From the NCBI GenBank assembly GCA_002748265.1, contig PDRY01000013.1, positions 186,001-250,000 of the forward strand: DNA of 64,000 nt, in the 5' to 3' direction. The notes beneath the pieces are model-generated. The model ran no database searches. It was given only the letters and a program-made list of their open reading frames with translations, and was not told the DNA's origin. Each line of letters opens with the position of its first letter. The stretch's first letter is position 1. The position numbers were made by a program, and so were the translations under genes. Source of the DNA: Rhodobacterales bacterium (GTDB lineage Bacteria > Pseudomonadota > Alphaproteobacteria > Rhodobacterales > Rhodobacteraceae). Below, piece after piece: positions 44,265 through 52,499 of this stretch.

Positions 44265-44882
44265 ATGCGCCTGCCGCTCGACCACCTCGCCGTTGTGGCG
44301 CGCACGCTCGATGAGGGGTGCGCCCATGTGCGTGAGTGCCTGGGCGTAGAAATGGGGCCGGGCGGACGGCACCCCGCGATGGGCACGCATAATCGGCTGC
44401 TATCGCTCGGGCCCGACTGCTATCTGGAGGTCATCGCCATCGACCCGGAGGCTCCGGCACCGGGTCGACCGCGGTGGTTCGGGCTCGATCGTGTTGACGG
44501 GGCGCCCCGGCTGGCGACCTGGCTGCTGCGCAGTTCTGCGCTGACCGAAGATCTGGCCCGTGCGCCCGAGGCCGGGCGCGCCACGCCAATGCAGCGCGAC
44601 ACGCTGCGGTGGCTGATCTCTGTCCGGGACGATGGCACGCTGCCCATGGGCGGTACGCTCCCCTCGCTCATTGAATGGCAGACAGAGCCGCTGCCGCCTG
44701 CGCGGCTGTCAGACAGCGGGTGCCGCCTCCGGGGGCTGACGCTGATCCATCCCGAGCCGGACGCGCTCCGCGCGGCTCTGGCTCCTCTCGATCCGGGCGA
44801 TGTCGTGACCCTGTCCGCCGGGGCAAGCGCGGGCCTGAGCGCTGACATCGACACGCCGCAGGGGCGTCGCCGGTTGTTCTGA
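44265..44882 (+). CDS. VOC/glyoxalase-like domain protein
   Basis: 205 residues of the Glyoxalase_3-like VOC fold: LDHLAVVARTLDEGCAHV at the start with a metal-type His, GTHNRLLSLGPDCYLEVIA near residue 43, and a second half with LRGLTLIHPEP. No known role in thiosulfate oxidation. It lies within the sox run, three bases after soxW, and may only share the transcript. The substrate is unknown. Confidence 0.72.
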   Translation: MRLPLDHLAVVARTLDEGCAHVRECLGVEMGPGGRHPAMGTHNRLLSLGPDCYLEVIAIDPEAPAPGRPRWFGLDRVDGAPRLATWLLRSSALTEDLARAPEAGRATPMQRDTLRWLISVRDDGTLPMGGTLPSLIEWQTEPLPPARLSDSGCRLRGLTLIHPEPDALRAALAPLDPGDVVTLSAGASAGLSADIDTPQGRRRLF

Positions 44883-44947
44883 ACGACAGCGCCAGGAGCG
44901 CCGATCCCGGTCGGGAATTCGGGCTTTTCCAACGTAAACACTCACTT

Positions 44948-44968
44948 ATTCAAAAAATTGATTTTGAT
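44948..44968. promoter_or_regulatory. Putative SoxR operator upstream of soxX
   Basis: ATTCAAAA then AATTGA then TTTTGAT: TCAAAA and TTTTGA form six-base arms around a six-base spacer. The ATTCAAA core recurs near soxS/V and soxB. It is 71 bases before the soxX start in an AT-rich stretch. SoxR binding between soxW and soxX is established in related organisms; here it is inferred. Confidence 0.5.
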
Positions 44969-45038
44969 GGATTGCGACACTGCGTCACACCGGCTACGGT
45001 GTGCGATAGAACACGGGAAAAAACCCCAGGGAGGAGAC

Positions 45039-45521
45039 ATGAAACACCTGACCGCTACTGCGGCCGCAATCGGGCTTTCCGCTACGATCGCATCGGCCGA
45101 AGTGACCGTCGCTCCGGCTGACGTGCAGCCTGACGATTATGGTGCTGTGACCGTTGCGCTTACCGATCAGGCGGGCAGCGCCGAAGAGGGCGCCGTCATC
45201 ATGAGCACCAAGAGCCGGGGCAACTGCATCTCGTGCCACGAGGTGACCGCGCTGAACGACACGCCCTTCCACGGCGAAGTCGGCCCGATCCTCGATGGTG
45301 TTGCCGACCGCTGGGACGAAGCCACCCTGCGCGGGATCCTGGTGAATTCCAAGAACGTGTATCCCGGCACGGTGATGCCGTCCTACTACAAGGTCGAAGG
45401 CTATGTCCGCCCGGGCATCGCGTTCACCAAGAAACCCGCAACCGAACCCTTGGACCCGCTTCTCTCCGCTCAGGAGATCGAAGACGTGGTCGCTTTCCTG
45501 ATGACCCTGAAAGAGGAATGA
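45039..45521 (+). CDS. soxX: SoxX, monohaem cytochrome c subunit
   Basis: 160 residues: Sec signal peptide to about residue 20 (AATIASA-like end, here SATIASA) and one haem site CISCH at 63-67, with GTVMPSYYKVEG supplying the Met ligand near 112. SoxX partners SoxA in attaching thiosulfate to SoxY. GGGAGGAG precedes the ATG. The stop overlaps an ATG six bases before the chosen soxY start. Confidence 0.93.
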   Translation: MKHLTATAAAIGLSATIASAEVTVAPADVQPDDYGAVTVALTDQAGSAEEGAVIMSTKSRGNCISCHEVTALNDTPFHGEVGPILDGVADRWDEATLRGILVNSKNVYPGTVMPSYYKVEGYVRPGIAFTKKPATEPLDPLLSAQEIEDVVAFLMTLKEE

Positions 45522-45523
45522 CG

Positions 45524-45946
45524 ATGCTCAATCGCAGAGAGACCCTCATCCTGGGCGGCGCCGCTGTTGCCGTTGCTGCCCTTCCGATGACCGCTTCCGC
45601 CGATACGGCGGCGATGGATGCGGCGATTGCCGAATTCACCGGCGGTGCCGACATGGCTGACACCGGTATCACCCTGACCGCGCCGGAAATCGCGGAAAAC
45701 GGCAACACCGTGCCGATCGAAGTCGACGCCCCCGGCGCGACCGAGATCCTGGTCGTCGCCGAAGGCAACCCGACCCCGGGCGTGGCCAAGTTCACATTTG
45801 GTCCGCTGGCCGCGCAGCAATATGCCGCGACCCGCATTCGCCTGGCCGGCACGCAAAATGTCGTCGCCGTGGCCAAGCTGTCCGACGGCACCTTCGCGAA
45901 GGCGTCCAAGGAAGTGAAAGTCACCATCGGCGGCTGCGGCGGCTAA
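45524..45946 (+). CDS. soxY: SoxY, covalent sulfur substrate carrier
   Basis: 140 residues with a Tat signal (NRRETLILGGAAVAVAA) and the C-terminal swinging-arm VTIGGCGG, whose Cys carries the sulfur intermediates. SoxY forms a heterodimer with SoxZ, which lacks its own signal and is co-exported. Two ATG codons are possible; the second (45524) is chosen because GAGG is then correctly spaced. Confidence 0.95.
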   Translation: MLNRRETLILGGAAVAVAALPMTASADTAAMDAAIAEFTGGADMADTGITLTAPEIAENGNTVPIEVDAPGATEILVVAEGNPTPGVAKFTFGPLAAQQYAATRIRLAGTQNVVAVAKLSDGTFAKASKEVKVTIGGCGG

Positions 45947-45971
45947 CCCAATCTATCGGAGAGAATGAATA

Positions 45972-46301
45972 ATGGCTGATAACGTCAGACCCCGCGTCCG
46001 TGTGCCCTCCAAGGCCTCTGCCGGTGAGGAAATCACGATCAAGACGCTGATCTCGCACCCGATGGAATCGGGTCAGCGCAAGGACAGCGATGGCAACCCC
46101 ATCCCGCGTTCGATCATCAACCGCTTCGTGGTGACCTTCAACGGCGAGACCGTGGTCGACATGGCTCTGGAGTCGTCGATCTCGACGAACCCTTACGTCG
46201 AATTCGCGGCCAAAGTGCCCGAAACCGGTGATTTTGTCTTCACCTGGTACGACGACGATGGGTCTGTCTACGAAGACACCAAGACGGTGACCGTCGAATA
46301 A
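45972..46301 (+). CDS. soxZ: SoxZ, partner of SoxY
   Basis: 109-residue immunoglobulin-like protein: RPRVRVPSKASAGEEITIKT, SHPMESGQRKDSDGNPIPR and FTWYDDDGSVYEDTKTV match SoxZ throughout. It has no signal peptide and is exported by SoxY through Tat. It is 25 bases after soxY with GGAGAG before the ATG. Confidence 0.95.
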   Translation: MADNVRPRVRVPSKASAGEEITIKTLISHPMESGQRKDSDGNPIPRSIINRFVVTFNGETVVDMALESSISTNPYVEFAAKVPETGDFVFTWYDDDGSVYEDTKTVTVE

Positions 46302-46328
46302 GGCGGCACCATTCAGGGAGGAGACATC

Positions 46329-47171
46329 ATGATGAAGCTGATGACAGGGACCGCTCTGGCGCTGTGCGCCACGGCGGCCCTCGCTCAGGACCCCGGTGAT
46401 GAACTGGTGGTCAATGGCGAAATCGAAATGACCGTGCGCGCCCCCGCGGCGGAGCACATGGAGTACATCGACACCGTGCGTTCCGGCTGGACCTTCCGGT
46501 CCCCCGAAACCCGCGAGCTGCAGATGGATGATTTCGACAACCCGGGCATGCTGGCCGTCGAGGCCGGGCTTGAGACCTGGAACACTCCGGAAGGGACCGA
46601 AGGCAAATCCTGCGCGGATTGCCACGGCGCCCCCGAGGAGAGCATGACCACTGTCCGCGCCACGTATCCCAAGTGGAACGAGGACGCTGGTGAGGTGCGC
46701 ACGATCTCCAAACAGATCAACGCCTGCCGGACCGAGAACATGGGCGCAGAGGCCTATAAGCTCAAATCTGCGGGCATGCAGAACATGGAAGCGGTCATCG
46801 CCTCCGTGGGACGCGGCGAGATCATCAATGTCGCCATCGACGGCCCGGCCGCCGAGATGTGGGAAAAAGGTAAAGAGATTTACTACACCCGCTATGGCCA
46901 GCTGGAGCTGTCCTGCGCCAACTGCCACGAAGACAACTACGACAACCTGATCCGGGCCGACCATCTGTCCCAGGGTCAGCTCAACGGGTTCCCGGTCTAC
47001 CGTCTCAAGCAGGCGCGTCTGCTGGGCCCGCATGAGCGTTTCGTCGGTTGCATTCGTGACACCCGCGCCGAACCCTTTGCCATGGGCTCGGAAGAATTCG
47101 ACGCGCTCGAACTCTATGTCGCCTCGCGCGGCAACGGGCTGAGCGTCGAGGGACCGTCGGTCCGCAACTAA
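46329..47171 (+). CDS. soxA: SoxA, dihaem L-cysteine S-thiosulfotransferase subunit
   Basis: 280 residues with a short Sec signal peptide (to about 20). Two haem sites: CADCH at 95-99 and CANCH near 196. The catalytic Cys that forms the persulfide ligand is in RFVGCIRDTRAEP near 240. With SoxX it oxidatively couples thiosulfate to SoxY. Two haem motifs place it in the dihaem SoxA group of Rhodobacterales. Confidence 0.95.
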   Translation: MMKLMTGTALALCATAALAQDPGDELVVNGEIEMTVRAPAAEHMEYIDTVRSGWTFRSPETRELQMDDFDNPGMLAVEAGLETWNTPEGTEGKSCADCHGAPEESMTTVRATYPKWNEDAGEVRTISKQINACRTENMGAEAYKLKSAGMQNMEAVIASVGRGEIINVAIDGPAAEMWEKGKEIYYTRYGQLELSCANCHEDNYDNLIRADHLSQGQLNGFPVYRLKQARLLGPHERFVGCIRDTRAEPFAMGSEEFDALELYVASRGNGLSVEGPSVRN

Positions 47172-47177
47172 CCTATC

Positions 47178-47210
47178 GAAGGCCCGTCTCTGGTCAGGAG
47201 GCGGGCCTTC
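47178..47210 (+). terminator. Terminator-like hairpin between soxA and soxB
   Basis: Perfect 9-bp stem GAAGGCCCG/CGGGCCTTC with a 15-base loop, six bases after the soxA stop and followed by TCTGCTTTTA. It would end the soxX-Y-Z-A transcript, at least partially, just before an ATTCAAA site in front of soxB. Confidence 0.6.
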
Positions 47211-47221
47211 TCTGCTTTTAG

Positions 47222-47241
47222 ATATTCAAACAAGCGCATAT
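47222..47241. promoter_or_regulatory. Putative SoxR site upstream of soxB
   Basis: ATATTCAAAC followed ten bases on by ATAT; it shares TATTCAAA with the soxX site and ATTCAAAC with the soxS/V site. It lies 21 bases before the soxB start, directly after the soxA terminator-like hairpin. Confidence 0.4.
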
Positions 47242-47261
47242 GAGCGCGGAAGGGTGAACAG

Positions 47262-48959
47262 ATGATCACGCGTCGTGACTTCCTTCAGGCCTCCATGGCC
47301 GCTTCGGCCATCGTTGGGGCATCCGGTTTCGGCAACTGGGGCCGTCTGGCTGCGCAGCAGAAGCTGACCCAGGACGATCTTCTGGGCACACCGGACTTCG
47401 GCAATGTCACCTTGATGCACATCACTGACATCCACGCGCAGATCACGCCGGTCTATTTCCGTGAACCGTCCGTCAATCTGGGCGTGGGTGGCAACAAAGG
47501 CGCGGTGCCGCACATCACCGGCGCCGATTTCCGCAAGTTCTACGGGATCGAAGACGGCTCCGCCTCGCATTATGCCCTGTCCTCCGGGGATTTCGCGGCG
47601 CTTGCACAGGAATACGGCCGTATGGGCGGGCTCGACCGCGTGGCGACCGTGGTCGATCACATCCGAGCCGACCGCCCCGATGCGCTGCTGCTGGATGGCG
47701 GCGACACCTGGCACGGCTCTTACCTGAACCACCACACCCAGGCGCAGGCGATCTTCAACGCCATGTCCGCGCTCAAGCCCGACGCGATGACCTTCCACTG
47801 GGAATTCACCCTGGGTCAGGACCGCGTGCATGAGCTGCTCGAGCAGATGCCCTTCGCCGCTCTGGGCCAGAACATCTTTGACGCCATGTGGGACGAGCCC
47901 GCAGAGCTGTTCAAACCCTACAAGTTCTTTGAGACCGGCGGCGTGAAGGTGGCCGTGATCGGCCAGGCCTTCCCCTATATGCCCATCGCCAACCCCGGCT
48001 GGATGTTCCCGGACTACTCCTTCGGGATCCGCGATGAGAACATGCAGGCCAATGTCGATGAGGTCCGCGCGCAGGGCGCCGAATGCGTTGTCGTGCTGTC
48101 CCATAACGGCTTTGATGTGGACAAGAAGATGGCCGAGCGCGTGACCGGCATCGACGTGATCCTGTCCGGCCACACCCATGACGCGCTGCCCGAGCCGGTG
48201 CAGGTCGGTGAGACCTTCGTGATCGCCTCCGGGTCGAACTCGAAATTCCTCTCCCGCGTCGATCTGGATGTGCGCGATGGCAAAATGCAGGGCATTCAGC
48301 ACCGCCTGATCCCGATCTTCTCGGACGTGATTGCGCCGCAAAAGGAAATGGCCGATCTGATCGCCGCCGAGCGTGCGCCCTATGAGGCCGCCATGACCGA
48401 GGTCATCGGCAAATCCGACAGCCTTCTGTATCGCCGCGGCAATTTCAACGGCACCTGGGACGACGTGATCTGCGATGCGCTGCTGCAAGAGCGCGACGCC
48501 CAGATCGCCATGTCTCCGGGCGTTCGCTGGGGCACCTCGGTGCTGCCAGGGCAGGACATCACCCGCGAAGACATCTGGGACGTGTGTTCGATGAGCTACG
48601 GCAAGGTCTATCGCACCCCGATGACCGGCGAGACGATCAAGCTGATCCTCGAAGACGTGGCCGACAACATCTTCAACCCCGATCCCTATTACCAGCAGGG
48701 CGGCGACATGGTTCGCATCGGCGGCATGGGCTACAAGATCGACGTGTCCAAGCCGATCGGAGAGCGCATCTCCGAGATGACCCTGCTTGAGACCGGCGAT
48801 CCCATCGACGCCGCCACCGAATATACCGTGGCGGGCTGGGCCTCTGTGAACGAGGGCACCGAAGGGCCGCAGATCTGGGATCTTCTGGAAAGCTATATCG
48901 GCGGGAAGGGCTCCGTGTCCGCCCATGATGAGAGCAACGTCACCGTGACGGGGCTCTAA
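47262..48959 (+). CDS. soxB: SoxB, sulfate thiol esterase
   Basis: 565 residues. Tat signal TRRDFLQASMAASAIVGASG at the N-terminus. Di-Mn calcineurin-like domain motifs: MHITDIHAQITP near residue 47, LLDGGDTWHGSY near 147 (the SoxB signature), VVLSHNGFDVD near 275 and ILSGHTHDALP near 300. The 5'-nucleotidase C-terminal domain follows (from about 390). It releases sulfate from SoxY-bound sulfonate. Confidence 0.97.
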   Translation: MITRRDFLQASMAASAIVGASGFGNWGRLAAQQKLTQDDLLGTPDFGNVTLMHITDIHAQITPVYFREPSVNLGVGGNKGAVPHITGADFRKFYGIEDGSASHYALSSGDFAALAQEYGRMGGLDRVATVVDHIRADRPDALLLDGGDTWHGSYLNHHTQAQAIFNAMSALKPDAMTFHWEFTLGQDRVHELLEQMPFAALGQNIFDAMWDEPAELFKPYKFFETGGVKVAVIGQAFPYMPIANPGWMFPDYSFGIRDENMQANVDEVRAQGAECVVVLSHNGFDVDKKMAERVTGIDVILSGHTHDALPEPVQVGETFVIASGSNSKFLSRVDLDVRDGKMQGIQHRLIPIFSDVIAPQKEMADLIAAERAPYEAAMTEVIGKSDSLLYRRGNFNGTWDDVICDALLQERDAQIAMSPGVRWGTSVLPGQDITREDIWDVCSMSYGKVYRTPMTGETIKLILEDVADNIFNPDPYYQQGGDMVRIGGMGYKIDVSKPIGERISEMTLLETGDPIDAATEYTVAGWASVNEGTEGPQIWDLLESYIGGKGSVSAHDESNVTVTGL

Positions 48960-48994
48960 GGTTTTCGAAATATTCGTAAATAAATCAACATCTT

Positions 48995-49010
48995 GTTTCG
49001 CGTGCGAAAC
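48995..49010. promoter_or_regulatory. Inverted repeat upstream of soxC
   Basis: GTTTCGC-GT-GCGAAAC, perfect seven-base arms, ending 21 bases before the soxC ATG. A CGAA-ATA-TTCG repeat lies just upstream at 48966-48976 within AT-rich sequence. Either may be an operator or part of an mRNA leader; the regulator is unknown. Confidence 0.45.
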
Positions 49011-49031
49011 GATCAGAACCGGAGGAGAAAC

Positions 49032-50297
49032 ATGACCGACACTCCCAAAGGCAACGGGCCTTCCCGCAGGACCTTCCTGCGCGGCGCGCTTGCAGCGGGC
49101 GCCGGTGTGACGGCGGCCCGCGCCGCCGCCGAAAGCGATCCGCTCATCACCGAAGTGCAGCCCTGGGCGCAGGTGTTTGGCGACGGCGTTGACGCCACGC
49201 CCTACGGCATGCCGATCGAATATGAATCCCACGTCGTGCGCCGCAATGTGGAATGGCTGACGGCGGATGTGACCTCGTCGATCAACTTCACGCCGATCCA
49301 CGAGCTCGACGGCACGATCACCCCGGCAGGCTGCGCCTTTGAGCGTCACCACTCCGGCGCCATCGAGCTGCGCAAGGAAGACTACCGGCTGATGATCAAC
49401 GGTCTGGTGGATAAGCCGCTGGTCTTCACCTACGAGGATCTGCTGCGCTTCCCCCGCGTGAACGCCGTGCATTTTTGCGAATGCGCCGCGAACTCGGGCA
49501 TGGAATGGGCGGGCGCCCAGCTCAATGGCGCGCAGTTCACCCACGGCATGATCCACAATATGGAATATTCCGGCGTGTCCCTGCGGACCCTGCTGGAAGA
49601 AGCCGGCGTGAAGCCCGAGGGCAAGTGGGTGTTCGTGGAAGGTGCGGATGCGTCGTCCAACGGCCGCTCGATCCCGCTGGAGAAGGCTCTGGACGATTGC
49701 ATCGTCGCCTTCAAAGCCAACGGCGAGGCGCTTCGGATGGAGCACGGCTACCCGGTGCGCCTGGTCGTGCCCGGCTGGGAAGGCAACATGTGGGTGAAGT
49801 GGCTGCGCCGCATCGAAGTCACCCACCAGGCCGTGGAGAGCCGCGAAGAGACTTCCAAATACACCGACACCATGGCCGATGGGACGTCGCGCAAATGGAC
49901 CTGGGAGATGGATGCCAAATCCGTCATCACCGCGCCCAGCCCGCAGGTGCCGATCACCCATGGCCCCGGCCCGATGGTCGTCACGGGCCTTGCGTGGTCC
50001 GGTCGCGGGGCGATCACCCGCGTGGATGTGTCGCTGGATGGCGGCGTGTCGTGGAAAGAGGCGCGGCTCGCGGCGCCCGGTGCCAAGATGGCGCTGACGC
50101 GGTTCTATCTGGACATCGACTGGGACGGCGAAGAGATGCTCCTGCAATCGCGCGCCCATGACGATACGGGCTATGTCCAGCCGACCAAGGACGCCCTGCG
50201 CGAGGTGCGCGGGCTGAACTCGGTCTATCACAACAACGGAATCCAGACCTGGTGGGTTCGCAAGGACGGGGTGTCGGAAAATGTCGAAATTTCTTAA
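49032..50297 (+). CDS. soxC: SoxC, molybdenum-cofactor subunit of sulfane dehydrogenase
   Basis: 421 residues. Tat signal SRRTFLRGALAAGAGVTAARA is given here as RRTFLRGALAAGAG then VTAARA. The sulfite-oxidase-type Mo domain has the cofactor Cys in VHFCECAANSGMEW near residue 155 and VPGWEGNMWVKWLRRIEV near 245; the C-terminal dimerisation domain starts near 305. With SoxD it oxidises SoxY-bound sulfane sulfur. GGAGGAG lies six bases before the ATG. It overlaps soxD by 17 bases. Confidence 0.95.
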   Translation: MTDTPKGNGPSRRTFLRGALAAGAGVTAARAAAESDPLITEVQPWAQVFGDGVDATPYGMPIEYESHVVRRNVEWLTADVTSSINFTPIHELDGTITPAGCAFERHHSGAIELRKEDYRLMINGLVDKPLVFTYEDLLRFPRVNAVHFCECAANSGMEWAGAQLNGAQFTHGMIHNMEYSGVSLRTLLEEAGVKPEGKWVFVEGADASSNGRSIPLEKALDDCIVAFKANGEALRMEHGYPVRLVVPGWEGNMWVKWLRRIEVTHQAVESREETSKYTDTMADGTSRKWTWEMDAKSVITAPSPQVPITHGPGPMVVTGLAWSGRGAITRVDVSLDGGVSWKEARLAAPGAKMALTRFYLDIDWDGEEMLLQSRAHDDTGYVQPTKDALREVRGLNSVYHNNGIQTWWVRKDGVSENVEIS

Positions 50298-51501
50298 GAT
50301 CTTCGCACCGGCCGCGACCGGCACGGCGGGCATTCTGGGCATCGCCTACATGGCCGCCGACCAGTTCGTCGCTGACATTCCCGCCCCCTTACGGGCGGGG
50401 CCTGCCGGGGCTCAGGAGGCGGCGCCTGACACCGCGCCCGAGATGACGGCGACATCCGGCGACGTCGCCATGGCCGCCCATGGCCCCTATGGGCTGGGCC
50501 GCGAAGCCACCGCCGAAGAGATCGCCGCATGGGACGTCAACGTAACCCCCGATGGCACCGGCCTGCCGGAAGGTTCGGGCTCTGTGCTGGACGGAGAGAC
50601 GCTGTTCATCGACAACTGCGCGGCCTGCCACGGCGAATTTGCCGAAGGGCTCGACAACTGGCCCAAGCTGGCCGGGGGCGACGGCACGCTGGCCGATGAC
50701 GATCCGGTCAAGACGGTCGGTTCCTACTGGCCCTATCTCTCGACCACCTGGGACTACGTCCACCGCTCCATGCCCTATGGCAATGCGCAGATGCTGTCGG
50801 CGGATGATACCTATGCGATCGTCGCTTATATCCTCTACTCGAACTACCTCGTGGAGGACGATTTCGTCCTGACCAAGGAGAACTTCCTTGAGGTCGAGAT
50901 GCCCAACGCAGGCGGGTTCTTTGAGGATGATCGCGAAACCGCCGAGGCCCATTTCTGGGGCGCCGAGGCTTGCATGGAAAACTGCAAGGATCACACGCCC
51001 GAGATCACCAAAAAGGCGACCGATCTGAACGTGACGCCGGGGCAGGATCATTCCGCCGCCGCCATGGTCGAAGAGACCGAGGCCGCGCCGGAAGACGCTG
51101 CCGAAGCCGCCGCGCCGGAAGCCGTCGAAGAGGCCGCCGCCGAGGCGCCCGCCGCAGAGACGGCCGTGGCCGCGGTCGATCCGGCCTTGGTGGCAGACGG
51201 GGCCAAGGTGTTCCGCAAGTGCCAGGCCTGTCACCAGGTGGGCGAGGGTGCCTCGAACCGCGTGGGCCCGGTGCTTAACGGTGTTGTAGGCCGCGCGGCT
51301 GCCACCGTGGACGGTTTCCGCTATTCGCCCGCAATGCAGGCGAAAGGCGATGAGGGCTTGGTGTGGACCGAAGAGGTTCTGCACGAATACCTCGCCAATC
51401 CGCGCTCCTACGTGAAGGGCACGTCCATGGGCTTTGCCGGTCTGCGCGATCAGGCCGAAATCGACGCGGTGATCGCCTATATCCAAAGCGAAACGCCCTG
51501 A
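50281..51501 (+). CDS. soxD: SoxD, dihaem cytochrome c subunit of sulfane dehydrogenase
   Basis: 406 residues: N-terminal hydrophobic signal/anchor (IFAPAATGTAGILGIAYMAA), first haem CAACH near residue 115 in a domain with AQMLSADDTYAIVAY, then an Ala/Glu/Pro-rich linker at about 255-300, and a second cytochrome c domain with CQACH near 316 and the Met ligand in YVKGTSMGFAG. It takes electrons from SoxC. The linker suggests a flexible tether between the two haem domains. Confidence 0.94.
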   Translation: MSKFLKIFAPAATGTAGILGIAYMAADQFVADIPAPLRAGPAGAQEAAPDTAPEMTATSGDVAMAAHGPYGLGREATAEEIAAWDVNVTPDGTGLPEGSGSVLDGETLFIDNCAACHGEFAEGLDNWPKLAGGDGTLADDDPVKTVGSYWPYLSTTWDYVHRSMPYGNAQMLSADDTYAIVAYILYSNYLVEDDFVLTKENFLEVEMPNAGGFFEDDRETAEAHFWGAEACMENCKDHTPEITKKATDLNVTPGQDHSAAAMVEETEAAPEDAAEAAAPEAVEEAAAEAPAAETAVAAVDPALVADGAKVFRKCQACHQVGEGASNRVGPVLNGVVGRAAATVDGFRYSPAMQAKGDEGLVWTEEVLHEYLANPRSYVKGTSMGFAGLRDQAEIDAVIAYIQSETP

Positions 51502-51528
51502 TCCGACGCTTCGGATCAGGCGCGACAC

Positions 51529-51567
51529 ACCCCGGCTGCGCCCGCGCGTGGCCGGGGTTTTCTTTTC
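51529..51567 (+). terminator. Rho-independent terminator after soxD
   Basis: Stem ACCCCGGC/GCCGGGGT with a 14-base loop, followed by TTTTCTTTT. A second perfect hairpin TGATCCGA/TCGGATCA (51499-51518) starts at the soxD stop codon. Together they should end most soxC-D transcripts before soxE. Confidence 0.85.
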
Positions 51568-51672
51568 AGAGGAACCTTTTGATATCAATGCGCTGAGGTG
51601 CCGGAAAATGCTGGCCAGGGGTGCGGCAATCTGGCACCATTGCGTGCAATGCGACCAACTCAGGAGACCGAC

Positions 51673-52389
51673 ATGCGCCGATTTTCCGCAGGCCTGACCG
51701 TCTTCACGCTCTCCCTGCTATCGGGGCAGGCGGCGCTTGCTCAGGCAGGCGGGGATGATGAGCGCGGCGCGCGGTTGTTCCAGCAGTGTTCGGCCTGTCA
51801 CCAGATCGGGCCGGAGGCGAAGAACCGGATCGGGCCCCAGCTCAACCACATCTTCGACCGCGCCGTGGGCCATGCGGAGGATTACACATATTCCCCGGGA
51901 CTCCAGAAGGCGTCCGATGAGGGCATGATCTGGGACTATGAGGCGCTTGACCGGTTCATCGAGAACCCGCGCGCCATGTTCCCGCGCACGCGCATGTCCT
52001 ATCGCGGGATGGCGAACCCGGAGGACCGGTCGGACCTTCTGGCCTGGCTGCGCAAATGGTCGGACAACCCGCAAAACATCCCCGAAGCCGCCCCCACGGC
52101 TGAGGCACGAGACCACGAGGTCGATCCCGAGATCCTCGCCATCGTTGGCGATCCCGATTACGGAGAATACCTCTCGGGCGAATGCACCTCGTGCCATCAG
52201 GCCGATGGCGACGATGCGGGCATCCCCGGCATCACCGGCTGGCCCGAGGCGCAATTTGTCATGGCGCTGCACGCCTACAAGGACGGTGCACGCAAGCATC
52301 AGGTGATGGAGATGATGGCCGGGCGGCTCTCTAATGACGAGATCGCCGGGCTGGCCGCGTATTTCGCCGCTCTGGGGGGCGAGAGCTGA
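51673..52389 (+). CDS. soxE: SoxE, dihaem cytochrome c
   Basis: 238 residues with a Sec signal peptide (FSAGLTVFTLSLLSGQAALA) and haem sites CSACH near residue 40 and CTSCH near 174; Met ligands in FPRTRMSYRGM and MEMMAG. In Paracoccus, SoxE and the flavoprotein SoxF form a complex. The ATG at 51673 begins the signal peptide with AGGAGA upstream. It is separated from soxD by a terminator. Confidence 0.85.
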   Translation: MRRFSAGLTVFTLSLLSGQAALAQAGGDDERGARLFQQCSACHQIGPEAKNRIGPQLNHIFDRAVGHAEDYTYSPGLQKASDEGMIWDYEALDRFIENPRAMFPRTRMSYRGMANPEDRSDLLAWLRKWSDNPQNIPEAAPTAEARDHEVDPEILAIVGDPDYGEYLSGECTSCHQADGDDAGIPGITGWPEAQFVMALHAYKDGARKHQVMEMMAGRLSNDEIAGLAAYFAALGGES

Positions 52390-52499
52390 CGTGCCAGAAA
52401 GAATTTTGGATCAAGGGGCTTGCGCGCTACACTTGATCCACAGATGGCCGCGCGCGGGGGAGCGCGCGAGGGCCAGAATACTCACAGGGAGGACGAAAC

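Noticed and set aside
47226-50342. 1038-codon minus-strand open frame opposite soxB and soxC
   Set aside because: The His/Gly/Asp-rich translation is the shadow of GC-rich codons. soxB and soxC on the plus strand have Tat signals, catalytic motifs and ribosome-binding sites.
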